Source: MGBC120314 sp051877855
GTDB lineage: Bacteria; Bacillota; Clostridia; Lachnospirales; Lachnospiraceae
Length of the DNA: 64,000 nucleotides
Assembly: GCA_051877855.1 (NCBI GenBank)
Contig: JBJEJH010000030.1
Span: 1-64,000, forward strand
Reading direction: 5' to 3'
The notes beneath the pieces are model-generated. The model did no database searches, was not told the DNA's origin, and saw only the letters and a list, made by a program, of their open reading frames with translations. Shown here in pieces: positions 43,328-52,777 of the stretch; the stretch's first letter is position 1; each line of letters begins with the position of its first letter. The position numbers were made by a program, and so were the translations under genes.

Positions 43328-43357
43328 TTGACAATCCGGTTTAGATGGGTATATACT
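43328..43357 (+). promoter_or_regulatory. Promoter of the cobalamin riboswitch operon
   Basis: A perfect TTGACA (43328-43333) and TATACT (43352-43357) with an 18-bp spacer; transcription would start just before the riboswitch. Confidence 0.75.
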
Positions 43358-43374
43358 TTCTAGGACAATTGAAC

Positions 43375-43580
43375 ATAGTAAGGTGCCGCTGTGAACCGTC
43401 ATCATAGCGGATAATAGGGAATCAGGTGCAAGTCCTGAACGATCCCGTCGCTGTAAGGAAGGAGTCTTATTCGAAATGTCACTGCATGGTGTTTGTGTGG
43501 GAAGGCAGAATGAGGCGTTGATGTCCAAGTCAGAAGACCTGCCTTATTATGATACTTATTACCTGCGGAGCACGGGTGAT
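43375..43580 (+). promoter_or_regulatory. Cobalamin (B12) riboswitch
   Basis: The conserved blocks appear in order: AAGGTGCCGC, GGGAATCAGGTGCAAGTCCTGA, CCCGTCGCTGTAA, and the B12 box AAGTCAGAAGACCTGCC (43527-43543), followed by the closing helix GCGGAGCACGGGTGA. An intrinsic terminator at 43625-43665 lies between it and the first gene, so control is probably transcriptional: adenosyl- or other cobalamin turns the transporter genes off. Confidence 0.95.
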
Positions 43581-43624
43581 TATAAGTAGATGCCATGGAA
43601 AAACTTTCATGGTGTAATTTTGTT

Positions 43625-43665
43625 ATCTATTTGTAGTCTCATAAAGACGCAGATAGATTTTTTTT
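43625..43665 (+). terminator. Riboswitch-controlled terminator
   Basis: ATCTAT and GTCT (43625-43639) pair with AGAC and ATAGAT (43645-43658) around a CATAA loop, followed by eight or more T. CCATG/CATGG upstream (about 43593-43612) may be the competing element. Confidence 0.85.
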
Positions 43666-43702
43666 GCTCTTTTATATTAAAACTATATAAAAGGAGTTCG
43701 TC

Positions 43703-44929
43703 ATGAAGAAAACAATTTTAAAGAAACTTTTGATTTTACTGTGCGGGGTAATGATTTTTACAGCCGGATGCACAGGTAAGAGCAGTAAAGAAAATGAAGC
43801 CGCAACCGGGAACATGGGTGCTGCCGGTGAAAATGCAGAAGAAAATACCACGGCTGTAAGTGAAACAGCGTTGGAAAATTATGATGGGAAACTGGAATTG
43901 GATCATTCTCTTGAAGTAAAGTATTCCAATAATTTTGGAATTGATTACTATAAGGGCGGATACAAGATTATTAATGTGGATGATGGTGCAGGTAATAAAA
44001 CCAGGATTGTGCTTATCCCGGAGGGAATGAGTGTGCCAAAGGATGGTGTCGGAGAAGATGACATCGTACTTTGCCAGCCGGTTGAGAATATTATGGCGGC
44101 AAGCGCACCGACAATTGCACTTTTAAATGCCATGGGTGCACTGGATAAGGTCACTCTTACCACCAGTGATGCCGATTCCTGGTATATTGATGAAATCAAG
44201 CAGGCGGTTCTGGATGGAAGAATGACCTATGTGGGCAGTTCAACGGAGCCGGATTATGAATTAATAACAGCATCCAAAACAAAATTTGCCGTTTATACGA
44301 GAATGCTTTCGGATGATGTGAAGGAACAGTTTACAAAGATTGGCGTGGATGTTCTCTGTGATTATTCTTCCGTTGAAACAGAACCGATGGCAAGGGTAGA
44401 ATGGGCATATGTTTATGGTGCATTATTTGATCTTGAAGAAGAAGCTGCAAAATTAGTTGAAGAACAGGAAGCAGTTATGGAAGGAATTAATAAGGCGGAT
44501 GCAGAAGGAAAATCCGCTGCGGTATTTTATATTACTTCAAGCGGCAAGCTATATGCCAGAAATGCAGATGATTACATGGCAATGATGGTGGAATACGCAG
44601 GTGGGGAATATGCGTTATCCGATGTGGGTGTCGGAAAGACCGGAACCATTAACATGGAGATGGAAGCTTTCTATGAGAAGGCATGTAATGCGGATTATAT
44701 CATCTATGTATGGTCCATGGGCGGCAAACCTGAGACATTGAATGATTTACTGGAAAAGGGTGAACTGTTTAAGGATTTTAAGGCAGTAAAAGAAGGAAAT
44801 GTATGGTGTACCACACCGGACTATTTCCAGGCAACCAATGCCATCGGTGATATGATTGCAGATATCAATACGGTGCTTAAGGGCGGTGCAACAGATGAGG
44901 ATGTGACTTATCTGTTCCGGTTACAATAA
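43703..44929 (+). CDS. Cobalamin-type ABC transporter substrate-binding lipoprotein
   Basis: A 408-aa lipoprotein with a signal peptide and Cys near residue 23 (FTAGC). A Ser/Asn/Glu-rich linker is followed by a class III periplasmic-binding fold with NIMAASAPTIALLNAMGALDKV and SSTEPDYELITASKTKFAVYTRM. The family also carries iron siderophores; the B12 riboswitch upstream makes a corrinoid the likely ligand (BtuF role). SD AAGGAG. Confidence 0.9.
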   Translation: MKKTILKKLLILLCGVMIFTAGCTGKSSKENEAATGNMGAAGENAEENTTAVSETALENYDGKLELDHSLEVKYSNNFGIDYYKGGYKIINVDDGAGNKTRIVLIPEGMSVPKDGVGEDDIVLCQPVENIMAASAPTIALLNAMGALDKVTLTTSDADSWYIDEIKQAVLDGRMTYVGSSTEPDYELITASKTKFAVYTRMLSDDVKEQFTKIGVDVLCDYSSVETEPMARVEWAYVYGALFDLEEEAAKLVEEQEAVMEGINKADAEGKSAAVFYITSSGKLYARNADDYMAMMVEYAGGEYALSDVGVGKTGTINMEMEAFYEKACNADYIIYVWSMGGKPETLNDLLEKGELFKDFKAVKEGNVWCTTPDYFQATNAIGDMIADINTVLKGGATDEDVTYLFRLQ

Positions 44930-44974
44930 ATACAGAAATAAATGAGATAAAGTAAGGCAGGAAAGCAAAAACAT

Positions 44975-45997
44975 ATGGATCAAAAAGAAAAATTGCGTTA
45001 TCCGGCGGTATTTCTCCTTCTTGGGGTTTTGTTTATGGCGGCGGTGTTTGCCAATATCAACTCAGGAAGCGTGGATGTATCATGGAAAGAAATTATGGAT
45101 ATTCTTTTGAAAAAAGCCGGAGACAATGAAATTAGTTATAACATCATATGGAAAATAAGACTTCCCCGTTTGTTGATGGCGGCAATACTCGGGGGAGCAC
45201 TTTCCCTGTCCGGATATCTGCTTCAGACATTTTTCAGAAATCCCATTGCAGGGCCTTTTGTTCTTGGCATTTCTTCCGGTGCGAAAATGGTGGTGGCGGC
45301 CGTAACGATTTTTTTCTCTGCGGTAATGATTCCGATGCCGGTATCGGCTACCGTTATATCGGCATTTGCCGGTTCTGTTCTGTCCATGCTTTTTGTTCTT
45401 GTTTTTGCAGGAAGGGCGAAAAGCATGTCCATGCTTTTGGTAATCGGCGTCATGATAAGCTACATTTCATCCGCTGTCACGGATTTTCTGATTAATTATG
45501 CAAGTGAGGCAGATATTGTAAATCTTACACACTGGTCTCTTGGCAGTTTTTCCGGGGCAACGTGGCAGAATGTGCGGACTGCGGCAATGATTGTGATTCC
45601 CACATTCATCCTTACACTGCTTGTTACCAAGCAGATATCCGCTTATCAGCTGGGAGAAGGTTATGCACAAAACCTTGGAGTAAATATCCCTGTGTTCCGT
45701 GTGGTTTTGATTTTGTTATCCAGCTTTTTTTCTGCGGTGGTCATCGCTTTTGCAGGACCGATTTCCTTTGTGGGAATTGCAGTTCCCCATATCGTGAAGC
45801 TGATGTTAAAAACGGCCAGACCATCGGTGATGATACCGGCATCCTTTCTGGGCGGTGCGGTATTCTGCATGTTCTGTGATTTACTGGCGAGAACACTTCT
45901 GGCACCGGCAGAATTGTCACTTGGAACGGTAACCTCCGCAATTGGTGCACCGATTGTAATCGGACTGTTACTCTCGCGAAAGGGGAGCGAAGCATAA
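44975..45997 (+). CDS. Cobalamin-type ABC transporter permease (FecCD/BtuC family)
   Basis: A 340-aa permease with about ten membrane helices and FecCD-family landmarks: RLPRLLMAAILGGALSLSGYLLQTFFRNPIAGPFVLGISSGA near residue 55, LGVNIPVFRVVLILLSS, and GPISFVGIAVPHIVK. It would form the BtuC-like channel dimer. It lies 45 bp after the binding-protein gene and overlaps the ATPase gene by one base. Confidence 0.93.
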   Translation: MDQKEKLRYPAVFLLLGVLFMAAVFANINSGSVDVSWKEIMDILLKKAGDNEISYNIIWKIRLPRLLMAAILGGALSLSGYLLQTFFRNPIAGPFVLGISSGAKMVVAAVTIFFSAVMIPMPVSATVISAFAGSVLSMLFVLVFAGRAKSMSMLLVIGVMISYISSAVTDFLINYASEADIVNLTHWSLGSFSGATWQNVRTAAMIVIPTFILTLLVTKQISAYQLGEGYAQNLGVNIPVFRVVLILLSSFFSAVVIAFAGPISFVGIAVPHIVKLMLKTARPSVMIPASFLGGAVFCMFCDLLARTLLAPAELSLGTVTSAIGAPIVIGLLLSRKGSEA

Positions 45998-46773
45998 TGG
46001 AAAATGTGTATTTGAAATTGGACAATATTACTGTTGGCTTTGGAAATGCACCGATTGTATCCCACATCACGCTGGAACTTGGAAAAGGTGAAATTCTTAC
46101 TTTAATTGGACCAAACGGTGCGGGGAAATCTACCATTCTAAAAACGGTCACAAAGAATTTAAAGCCTTTAAAGGGAACAATATACCTTGATGGCAATGAC
46201 CTTGCTAAAATGACTAACAGAGAAAAGGCAAAGCAAATGTCCGTGGTTCTTACGGAACGTATCCGGACGGAGCTTATGACCTGCCGTGAAGTGGTGGCTT
46301 TAGGGCGTTACCCGTATACGAATTTTTTTGGAAGATTGACAGAGGATGATGAAAAGAAAGTAGATGAGTCTCTTGCGTTGGTAAATGCACTGGATCTTGC
46401 AAAAACACCCTTTGACAGAATCAGTGACGGACAACGTCAGCGAATTCTTCTTGCAAAAGCAATCTGTCAGGAGCCGGAGATTATTGTACTGGATGAGCCA
46501 ACATCATTTCTGGATATTAAGCATAAGATGGAATTATTGTTTTTGTTAAAGAAATTAACACGGGAAAAGGGAACCACGATTCTCATGTCCCTGCATGAAA
46601 TAGAGCTTGCGGCAAAAGTTTCCGATAAGCTTGCCTGTGTTAAGGATAACCGGATTGTGCGTATCGGCACCGGAAGGGAAATTCTGAACAAAGAATGTAT
46701 TACCAAGGTTTATGATATTTCCGATGAAACCTATGAATTACTTTATGGGGATCGGCGGGATGATTTTATTTAA
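45997..46773 (+). CDS. Cobalamin-type ABC transporter ATPase (BtuD role)
   Basis: A 258-aa ATPase with Walker A GPNGAGKST, the Q-loop region, signature SDGQRQRILLAKA (a variant of LSGGQ) and Walker B IIVLDEPTSFLD. The start codon is one base inside the permease stop (TAATG), so it is translationally coupled. The terminator at 46782 closes the operon. Confidence 0.93.
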   Translation: MENVYLKLDNITVGFGNAPIVSHITLELGKGEILTLIGPNGAGKSTILKTVTKNLKPLKGTIYLDGNDLAKMTNREKAKQMSVVLTERIRTELMTCREVVALGRYPYTNFFGRLTEDDEKKVDESLALVNALDLAKTPFDRISDGQRQRILLAKAICQEPEIIVLDEPTSFLDIKHKMELLFLLKKLTREKGTTILMSLHEIELAAKVSDKLACVKDNRIVRIGTGREILNKECITKVYDISDETYELLYGDRRDDFI

Positions 46774-46781
46774 TTCAAAGG

Positions 46782-46807
46782 AGCGGTGTTAATGCACCGC
46801 TTTTTTT
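46782..46807 (+). terminator. Terminator of the B12 transporter operon
   Basis: AGCGGTG (46782-46788) pairs with CACCGCT (46795-46801), followed by TTTTTT. Confidence 0.9.
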
Positions 46808-46898
46808 GATGAAACTTCAAATGAATTCTGCTTGCATTCAAGGGGGATTTTGGGTACAATATAATGTGGCTTGTTTTTGGGAAAAGGGAGAAATTAGG

Positions 46899-47648
46899 AT
46901 GGCAATACCGGTAAAACTTCAAGTGTTTGAGGGTCCACTGGATCTTTTATTACATTTGATTGATAAAAATAAAGTAAATATATACGATATCCCCATTGTT
47001 CTGATTACAGAACAGTATCTTGAATATGTGAATGCCATGGATCGAAAGGATCTGAATGTAATCAGTGAGTTTCTTCTGATGGCAGCGACATTGCTTGATA
47101 TTAAGGCGAGAATGCTCCTCCCTGCGGTGGTGAACGAGGATGGCGAGGAAGAGGATCCTCGTGCAGAGTTAGTACAGAAGTTGTTGGAATATAAGATGTA
47201 TAAATATATGGCATATGAACTGAAAGATCGTCAGATTGATGCCATGCGTTCCCTGTATAAGAAATCCACAGTTCCGGATGAGATTAAGGCCTATCAGGAG
47301 CCGGTGGATCTTGAAAAATTAGTATCGGATGTAACATTAATTCGTTTAAATGAGATTTTTAACGAGGTAATGAAACGTCAGGATGAAAAAGAAGACAAGG
47401 TACGTAAGAATTTCTTTGGAAAGATTGAGGAAGAGGAAGTAAATCTTTCTGAAAAGATTGAATATGTTAAGGAATATGCCATAAATAACAGGTCCTTTTC
47501 GTTTCGTCAGCTTCTGCTTGAGAACAGTGGCAGTAAGATGCAGATTGTTGTTACATTTCTTGCAGTCTTAGAGTTGATGAAGGGCAGTATTCTTCATGTG
47601 GATCAGGATCATACCTTTGGGGAAATTATGATTACTTCGTTAATCTAG
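46899..47648 (+). CDS. scpA: Segregation and condensation protein A
   Basis: The kleisin of the SMC-ScpAB condensin; 249 aa. The N terminus VKLQVFEGPLDLLLHLIDKNKVNIYDIPIV is diagnostic; an acidic middle is followed by a winged-helix C terminus (SFRQLLLENSG). The in-frame ATG at 46806 is in the upstream terminator; ATG 46899 follows GGGAG. The partner scpB follows 120 bp downstream, wider than the usual overlap. Confidence 0.95.
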   Translation: MAIPVKLQVFEGPLDLLLHLIDKNKVNIYDIPIVLITEQYLEYVNAMDRKDLNVISEFLLMAATLLDIKARMLLPAVVNEDGEEEDPRAELVQKLLEYKMYKYMAYELKDRQIDAMRSLYKKSTVPDEIKAYQEPVDLEKLVSDVTLIRLNEIFNEVMKRQDEKEDKVRKNFFGKIEEEEVNLSEKIEYVKEYAINNRSFSFRQLLLENSGSKMQIVVTFLAVLELMKGSILHVDQDHTFGEIMITSLI

Positions 47649-47658
47649 AACTTTATCC

Positions 47659-47722
47659 GTTTGCGAAACTTTTGTGATTACAAAAATGATAAGTTTTGTG
47701 TAGTTAAAAGAGTTTCGCAAAC
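47659..47722. repeat. Inverted repeat between scpA and scpB; copy B of the 31-bp motif
   Basis: GTTTGCGAAACT (47659-47670) is the exact reverse complement of 47711-47722, with a 40-bp loop. Bases 47660-47690 are copy B of the motif at 42402-42432 (26 of 31 identical). There is no T-run after the right arm. It could be an operator, a small dispersed repeat or an mRNA processing structure. Confidence 0.7.
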
Positions 47723-47768
47723 AACTATTAGAATTGTAAGAATATAAAGAAATGGAAGGTTAAATAAT

Positions 47769-48338
47769 TTGGAATTAGAGAAGATGGAAGCCGTTATTGA
47801 GGCGGTGTTATTTACCATGGGTGATTCGGTGGAAGTGGACAAACTTGCTGTTGCCATTGATCAGGATATCGAGACCACCAGAAAAATTGTGCGCAATATG
47901 ATGGATCGTTATGATGCACAAAATCGCGGTATCAAGATTATCGAGATCGAAAATGCATTTCAGCTGTGTACCAAAGCAGAGTACTATGAGAATCTTATCA
48001 AAGTGGCAAGTCAGCCAAGAAAATATCAGCTGACGGATGTACTTTTGGAGACACTGTCGATTATCGCTTACAAACAGCCGATTACCAAGCTTGAAATTGA
48101 GAAGATTCGCGGAGTAAGTTCGGATCATGCGGTAAATAAGCTGGTGGAGTACAATCTGGTAGCGGAAGTTGGACGAATGGATGCACCGGGACGCCCGATG
48201 CTTTTTGGAACCACAGAAGATTTTTTAAGAGCATTCGGTGTACAGTCGGTGGAGGATCTTCCAACCTTGAATACAGACCTGATGGAGGAATTCAAGACCG
48301 AGGCGGAGGAAGAAATTCAGTTAAAATTGGATGTTTAG
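47769..48338 (+). CDS. scpB: Segregation and condensation protein B
   Basis: A 189-aa protein of two winged helices: EAVIEAVLFTMGDSVEVDKLA at the start and LETLSIIAYKQPITKLEIEKIRGVSSDHAV in the middle, with GRPMLFGTTEDFLRAFGV near the end. The TTG start (47769) is 8 nt after GGAAGG. ATG 47784 is an alternative, but it would lose the first turn of the domain. Confidence 0.95.
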   Translation: MELEKMEAVIEAVLFTMGDSVEVDKLAVAIDQDIETTRKIVRNMMDRYDAQNRGIKIIEIENAFQLCTKAEYYENLIKVASQPRKYQLTDVLLETLSIIAYKQPITKLEIEKIRGVSSDHAVNKLVEYNLVAEVGRMDAPGRPMLFGTTEDFLRAFGVQSVEDLPTLNTDLMEEFKTEAEEEIQLKLDV

Positions 48339-48366
48339 GCGCAGGGTGCCGTGAAGGGAGCAGATT

Positions 48367-49785
48367 ATGGAGAATAGGTTAGCCTGGGAAAAATATGATG
48401 CCAAAGAATTAAAAAAAGTAAATCAATTTGCAGAGGAATATCGTGGCTTTTTAAGTGAATGTAAGACCGAGCGGGAGTGTGTGAAGAAGTTCGAGACGCT
48501 GGCTAAAAAGGAAGGTTATGAGGATCTTTTTAAGGTTATTAAGGAGAATCGTAAGTTAAAGGCAGGGGATAAAGTTTACGCCACCAATCGTGGTAAGAGC
48601 ATTGTACTGTTTCAGATTGGTTCGGAACCGATTGAAAATGGGATGAATATTCTTGGAGCCCATATTGATTCTCCAAGAATTGATTTAAAGCAGAATCCTT
48701 TGTATGAGGATACCGGTCTGGCGTTGTTTGATACCCATTATTACGGTGGAATCAAGAAGTATCAGTGGGTGACCATACCCTTGGCACTTCATGGTGTTGT
48801 GGCGTTAAAGAACGGCGAGGTTATAGATATTGTGATCGGGGAGAAGGATACCGATCCGGTTGTTGGTATTTCGGATCTTTTGATCCATCTGGCCGGGGAA
48901 CAGATGGAGAAGAAGGGCAATAAAATCGTGGAAGGCGAAGCGTTGGATATTCTGGTGGGAAGTATCCCTCTTAAGGATGAGAAAAATGATAAGTCCGGGA
49001 AGAAGGATCCGATAAAGGATGCCAAGGATAAGGTGAAAGCGAATATTTTGCGTATCCTGAAGGAAAAGTATGGCATTGAAGAAGAGGACTTTATATCTGC
49101 GGAAATCGAGGCAGTTCCGGCGGGAAATGCCCGTAATTATGGAATTGATGAAAGTATGATTCTGGGCTACGGACATGATGACCGTGTTTGTGCATATCCA
49201 TCTTATGCAGCACTTATGGAGGCGAAGAAGCTTAAGAGAACCGGTGTCTGTATCCTGGTTGATAAGGAAGAAATCGGCAGTGTTGGTGCAACCGGTATGC
49301 ATTCAAAGTTCTTTGAAAATATGGTTGCGGAAGTCATGGATCGCATGGGTGAGTACTCAGAACTTCGCTTAAGAAGAGCGTTGACGAACTCGAAGATGTT
49401 ATCTTCCGATGTTACTGCGGCATTTGATCCAAACTATCCATCCGCCAGTGAGAAGAAAAATACAGCATACTTTGGTCGCGGAATGGTCCTTATGAAGTAT
49501 ACCGGTTCCCGTGGTAAATCCGGTTCCAATGATGCTTCGGCAGAATTTATCGGGGAACTTCGCAGGATGATGGATGACCATCATGTCAATTACCAGACAT
49601 CGGAGCTGGGTAAAGTAGATCAGGGTGGTGGCGGAACCATTGCCTATATTCTGGCCAATTATGGCATGGATGTTATTGACTGCGGTGTGGCAGTACAGAA
49701 TATGCATGCACCCTATGAAGTGATCAGTAAGGCAGATCTGTATGAAACGAAATGTGGTTACAAAGTATTTTTGGAGAATGCATAA
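48367..49785 (+). CDS. M18 family aminopeptidase
   Basis: A 472-aa zinc aminopeptidase of the aspartyl aminopeptidase type. Metal-binding and catalytic elements are GAHIDSPRID, HDDRVCAY, and DKEEIGSVGATGMHS; HAPYEV is near the C terminus. It is cytoplasmic and probably trims acidic N-terminal residues. It lies 28 bp after scpB. SD GGGAG. Confidence 0.93.
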   Translation: MENRLAWEKYDAKELKKVNQFAEEYRGFLSECKTERECVKKFETLAKKEGYEDLFKVIKENRKLKAGDKVYATNRGKSIVLFQIGSEPIENGMNILGAHIDSPRIDLKQNPLYEDTGLALFDTHYYGGIKKYQWVTIPLALHGVVALKNGEVIDIVIGEKDTDPVVGISDLLIHLAGEQMEKKGNKIVEGEALDILVGSIPLKDEKNDKSGKKDPIKDAKDKVKANILRILKEKYGIEEEDFISAEIEAVPAGNARNYGIDESMILGYGHDDRVCAYPSYAALMEAKKLKRTGVCILVDKEEIGSVGATGMHSKFFENMVAEVMDRMGEYSELRLRRALTNSKMLSSDVTAAFDPNYPSASEKKNTAYFGRGMVLMKYTGSRGKSGSNDASAEFIGELRRMMDDHHVNYQTSELGKVDQGGGGTIAYILANYGMDVIDCGVAVQNMHAPYEVISKADLYETKCGYKVFLENA

Positions 49786-49813
49786 AACCAGTGTTTGATT
49801 AGGAGGCAATAAG

Positions 49814-50770
49814 ATGAAGTGGAATCGTTATTCAATTCATACAACAACACAAGCGGAGGATCTGGTTAGTGGTATGCTTTCCGAACTGGGTATTCAGGGT
49901 ATTGAAATTCAGGACAATGTACAGTTGACTGAGATGGATATCAAGGGAATGTTTATTGATTTTATTCCGGAACTCCCGCCGGATGACGGAAGAGCTATCG
50001 TTAATTTTTATATTGACAGTGACGAAGACGATAAGAGTCTTCTTCCTGAGGTTGCAAAGGGATTGGAGGAGCTTCGTTCCTTTGTGGATATTGGTGAAGG
50101 AACAATTTCGGAGTCGGAGACGGAGGATAAGGACTGGATCAATAATTGGAAACAGTACTTTAAGCCGTTTGTATTTGAGGGTATTGTGATTAAGCCTACC
50201 TGGGAAGAACTGGATGAGTCCATGAAGGGCAAAATCGTTGTAAATATCGATCCGGGAACAGCATTTGGTACCGGTGGTCATGAAACAACGCAGCTGGTTA
50301 TTTCCCAGCTGGATAAGTATGTGAAAAAGGGTGATGAACTCTTAGATGTTGGCTGCGGCAGTGGTATCCTTTCGGTGATTGGTGTGATGCTTGGTGCCAA
50401 TCATGCACTTGGTACGGATCTGGACGAGAATGCCATCGTAGCAACGAAGGAAAATGCGGAAATTAATCGGATTGAACCGGGTAAGATTGAGGTGCTTCAG
50501 GGTAATATTATCGATGATCCGGCCATTAAGGATGCAGTGGGATATGGAAAATATGATGTGGTTGCTGCAAATATTCTGGCGGATGTATTGATTCCTTTAT
50601 CTGCAATTATCACAGAACATATGAAGTCCGGAGCTTACTTTATTACCTCCGGTATCATTGATACGAAGGAACAGGAGGTTGTGGATGCATTTAACCGCAA
50701 TCCTGAACTGGAGATTGTGGAAATTACCCGTATGGGCGAGTGGGTTAACGTGACTGCAAGAAAGCGTTAG
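49814..50770 (+). CDS. prmA: Ribosomal protein L11 methyltransferase PrmA
   Basis: A 318-aa SAM-dependent methyltransferase that trimethylates L11. The N-terminal L11-recognition domain is followed by the SAM fold: DPGTAFGTGGHETT, LDVGCGSGILSV and VAANILADVL (catalytic-loop N-I/L). It is paired with rsmE, as in Bacillus (dnaK operon region). SD TAGGAGG. Confidence 0.96.
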   Translation: MKWNRYSIHTTTQAEDLVSGMLSELGIQGIEIQDNVQLTEMDIKGMFIDFIPELPPDDGRAIVNFYIDSDEDDKSLLPEVAKGLEELRSFVDIGEGTISESETEDKDWINNWKQYFKPFVFEGIVIKPTWEELDESMKGKIVVNIDPGTAFGTGGHETTQLVISQLDKYVKKGDELLDVGCGSGILSVIGVMLGANHALGTDLDENAIVATKENAEINRIEPGKIEVLQGNIIDDPAIKDAVGYGKYDVVAANILADVLIPLSAIITEHMKSGAYFITSGIIDTKEQEVVDAFNRNPELEIVEITRMGEWVNVTARKR

Positions 50771-50790
50771 AGAAATTAATAGGAGCTGTT

Positions 50791-51558
50791 ATGTATCATT
50801 TTTTTGTGCAGGATGATGCTTTTTATGAAGAAAATAAAATACGTATCACAGGGGACGATGTGAACCACATGAAGAATGTTCTTCGCCTTAAGGAGGGAGA
50901 ACAGGTGGTTATCAGTTGTCCGCAGGGACAGGAACATTCCGGGGATGTGGATTATTATTGTCATGTGGAGGAACTTCTGAAGGAGGAAGTAATTCTTGGT
51001 ATCGACTGGACGGAGGAAGGTCGTGAACTTGAGAATCAGATTTATCTTTTTCAGGGACTTCCAAAGAGTGATAAGATGGAACTCATCATTCAAAAGGCGG
51101 TAGAACTGGGAGCATATGAAATTATTCCGGTTGCCATGAAGCGTTCCGTAGTGAAGATTGAGCCAAAGAAAGAGGAATCCAAGATCAAGCGTTGGCAGGG
51201 AATTGCAGAAAGTGCTGCAAAGCAGAGTAAGCGCAGTATTATTCCCCGCGTTGCACCGGTGATGACCTATGGTGAAGCCTTAGAATATGCAAAAAATCTT
51301 GATGTGAAGATGATGCCTTATGAGAATGCCCGGGGGATCGCAGAGACAAGACGTGTGATCGGTGGGATTGAAAAGGAGCAGTCCATCGGTATATTGATTG
51401 GTCCTGAGGGCGGATTTGACCCGGATGAGGTTGAAAAGGCAAAGAATATGGGATATTTACCATTATCTTTGGGAAAACGAATTTTACGAACAGAAACTGC
51501 CGGAATGATGATGCTTTCAGTGCTGATGTATAGTCTGGAAGATTCGTTTGGACAGTAG
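50791..51558 (+). CDS. rsmE: 16S rRNA m3U1498 methyltransferase RsmE
   Basis: A 255-aa SPOUT enzyme. The N-terminal PUA-like domain begins HFFVQDDAFYEENKIRITGDDVNHMKNVLRLKEGE; the knot has LIGPEGGFDPDEVEKAK and LGKRILRTETAG. It begins 20 bp after prmA. Confidence 0.96.
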   Translation: MYHFFVQDDAFYEENKIRITGDDVNHMKNVLRLKEGEQVVISCPQGQEHSGDVDYYCHVEELLKEEVILGIDWTEEGRELENQIYLFQGLPKSDKMELIIQKAVELGAYEIIPVAMKRSVVKIEPKKEESKIKRWQGIAESAAKQSKRSIIPRVAPVMTYGEALEYAKNLDVKMMPYENARGIAETRRVIGGIEKEQSIGILIGPEGGFDPDEVEKAKNMGYLPLSLGKRILRTETAGMMMLSVLMYSLEDSFGQ

Positions 51559-51566
51559 GAGGAGAT

Positions 51567-52733
51567 ATGCAGGTCTATTTTGATAATTCAGCAACCACAA
51601 GATGTATTCCCAAAGTGCGGGAAGTGATGGATAAGATTTATGATGAGGATTACGGTAATCCGTCTTCTCTTCATATGATGGGAGTCCGTGCCGAGAAGTA
51701 TTTGAAGGAATCACGGGAGGCTATTGCCAGGATTCTGAAAGTGAATGAGAAGGAAATTCTTTTCACCTCCGGAGGAACGGAATCCAATAATATGGCCATT
51801 ATCGGATGTGCCATGGCCAATAAGCGTTCGGGTAATCATATTATCACAAGTTCCATCGAGCATGCGGCAGTTCTGGAACCGATGAAATTTCTTGAGGAAC
51901 AGGGATTCCGGGTTACCTATCTTCCGGTGGATGCAAATGGTGTGGTGGATCTTAAAGTCTTGCGGGAGGCAATTTGTGACGAGACGATTCTGGTATCCGT
52001 CATGGCGGTAAACAATGAAATCGGAACCATCGAACCATTTGAGGAAATCAGCAGGATTCTTAAAGAAAAGAATTCCAAGGCTTATTTTCATGTGGATGCC
52101 ATTCAGGCTTTTGGAAAATTAAATCTATATCCAAAACGTATGGGAATTGACATGCTTTCTGTCAGCGCTCATAAGATTAACGGACCAAAGGGTGTTGGTT
52201 TCTTATATATTAATGAGAAAGTTAAGATTAAACCGTTGATTCTCGGAGGCGGTCAGCAGCATGGAATGCGTTCGGGTACGGACAATGTTCCCGGTGTTGC
52301 CGGCCTTTCCAAGGCAGCACAGATTGCTTATGAGGATTTTGCCAATAAGCAGAAACATCTGTATGAACTTCGCCGTTATATGATTGATGGATTGAAGACC
52401 ATTGAAGGCGTAAGAATTAATGGTTTTTCTGAAAAAGAGGATGATGATAAAGCAGCACCACATATCGTCAGTGTAAGTTTTGCCAAGGTTCGTAGTGAAG
52501 TTCTTCTTCATGCACTGGAAGATAAGGGAATCTATGTGTCTGCCGGATCGGCCTGTTCGTCGAACAAACCGTCCTTGAGTAAGACGCTGTTAAGTACCAA
52601 TACACCGAAGGAAGTGATTGAATCCACGGTGCGTATGAGCTTTGAGGTATCCAATACCTTTGAAGAAATCGATTATTGTCTGGAGACCCTCAGGGAACTG
52701 ATTCCTGTGCTTCAGAAATATGTAAGAAAATAG
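51567..52733 (+). CDS. Cysteine desulfurase coupled to thiI (NifS/IscS-like)
   Basis: A second desulfurase, 388 aa: YFDNSATTR at the start, the PLP Lys in SAHK (K203) and the persulfide Cys in SAGSACSSN (C330). It is clearly diverged from the copy at 8626-9822. It is followed 44 bp downstream by thiI, so it is probably the sulfur donor for 4-thiouridine and/or thiamine thiazole synthesis (NifZ-ThiI arrangement of B. subtilis). SD AGGAGG. Confidence 0.93.
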   Translation: MQVYFDNSATTRCIPKVREVMDKIYDEDYGNPSSLHMMGVRAEKYLKESREAIARILKVNEKEILFTSGGTESNNMAIIGCAMANKRSGNHIITSSIEHAAVLEPMKFLEEQGFRVTYLPVDANGVVDLKVLREAICDETILVSVMAVNNEIGTIEPFEEISRILKEKNSKAYFHVDAIQAFGKLNLYPKRMGIDMLSVSAHKINGPKGVGFLYINEKVKIKPLILGGGQQHGMRSGTDNVPGVAGLSKAAQIAYEDFANKQKHLYELRRYMIDGLKTIEGVRINGFSEKEDDDKAAPHIVSVSFAKVRSEVLLHALEDKGIYVSAGSACSSNKPSLSKTLLSTNTPKEVIESTVRMSFEVSNTFEEIDYCLETLRELIPVLQKYVRK

Positions 52734-52777
52734 TATGTAGGAAAATTTTAAAGAAATCGATAGAAAGTAGGAGAAAA

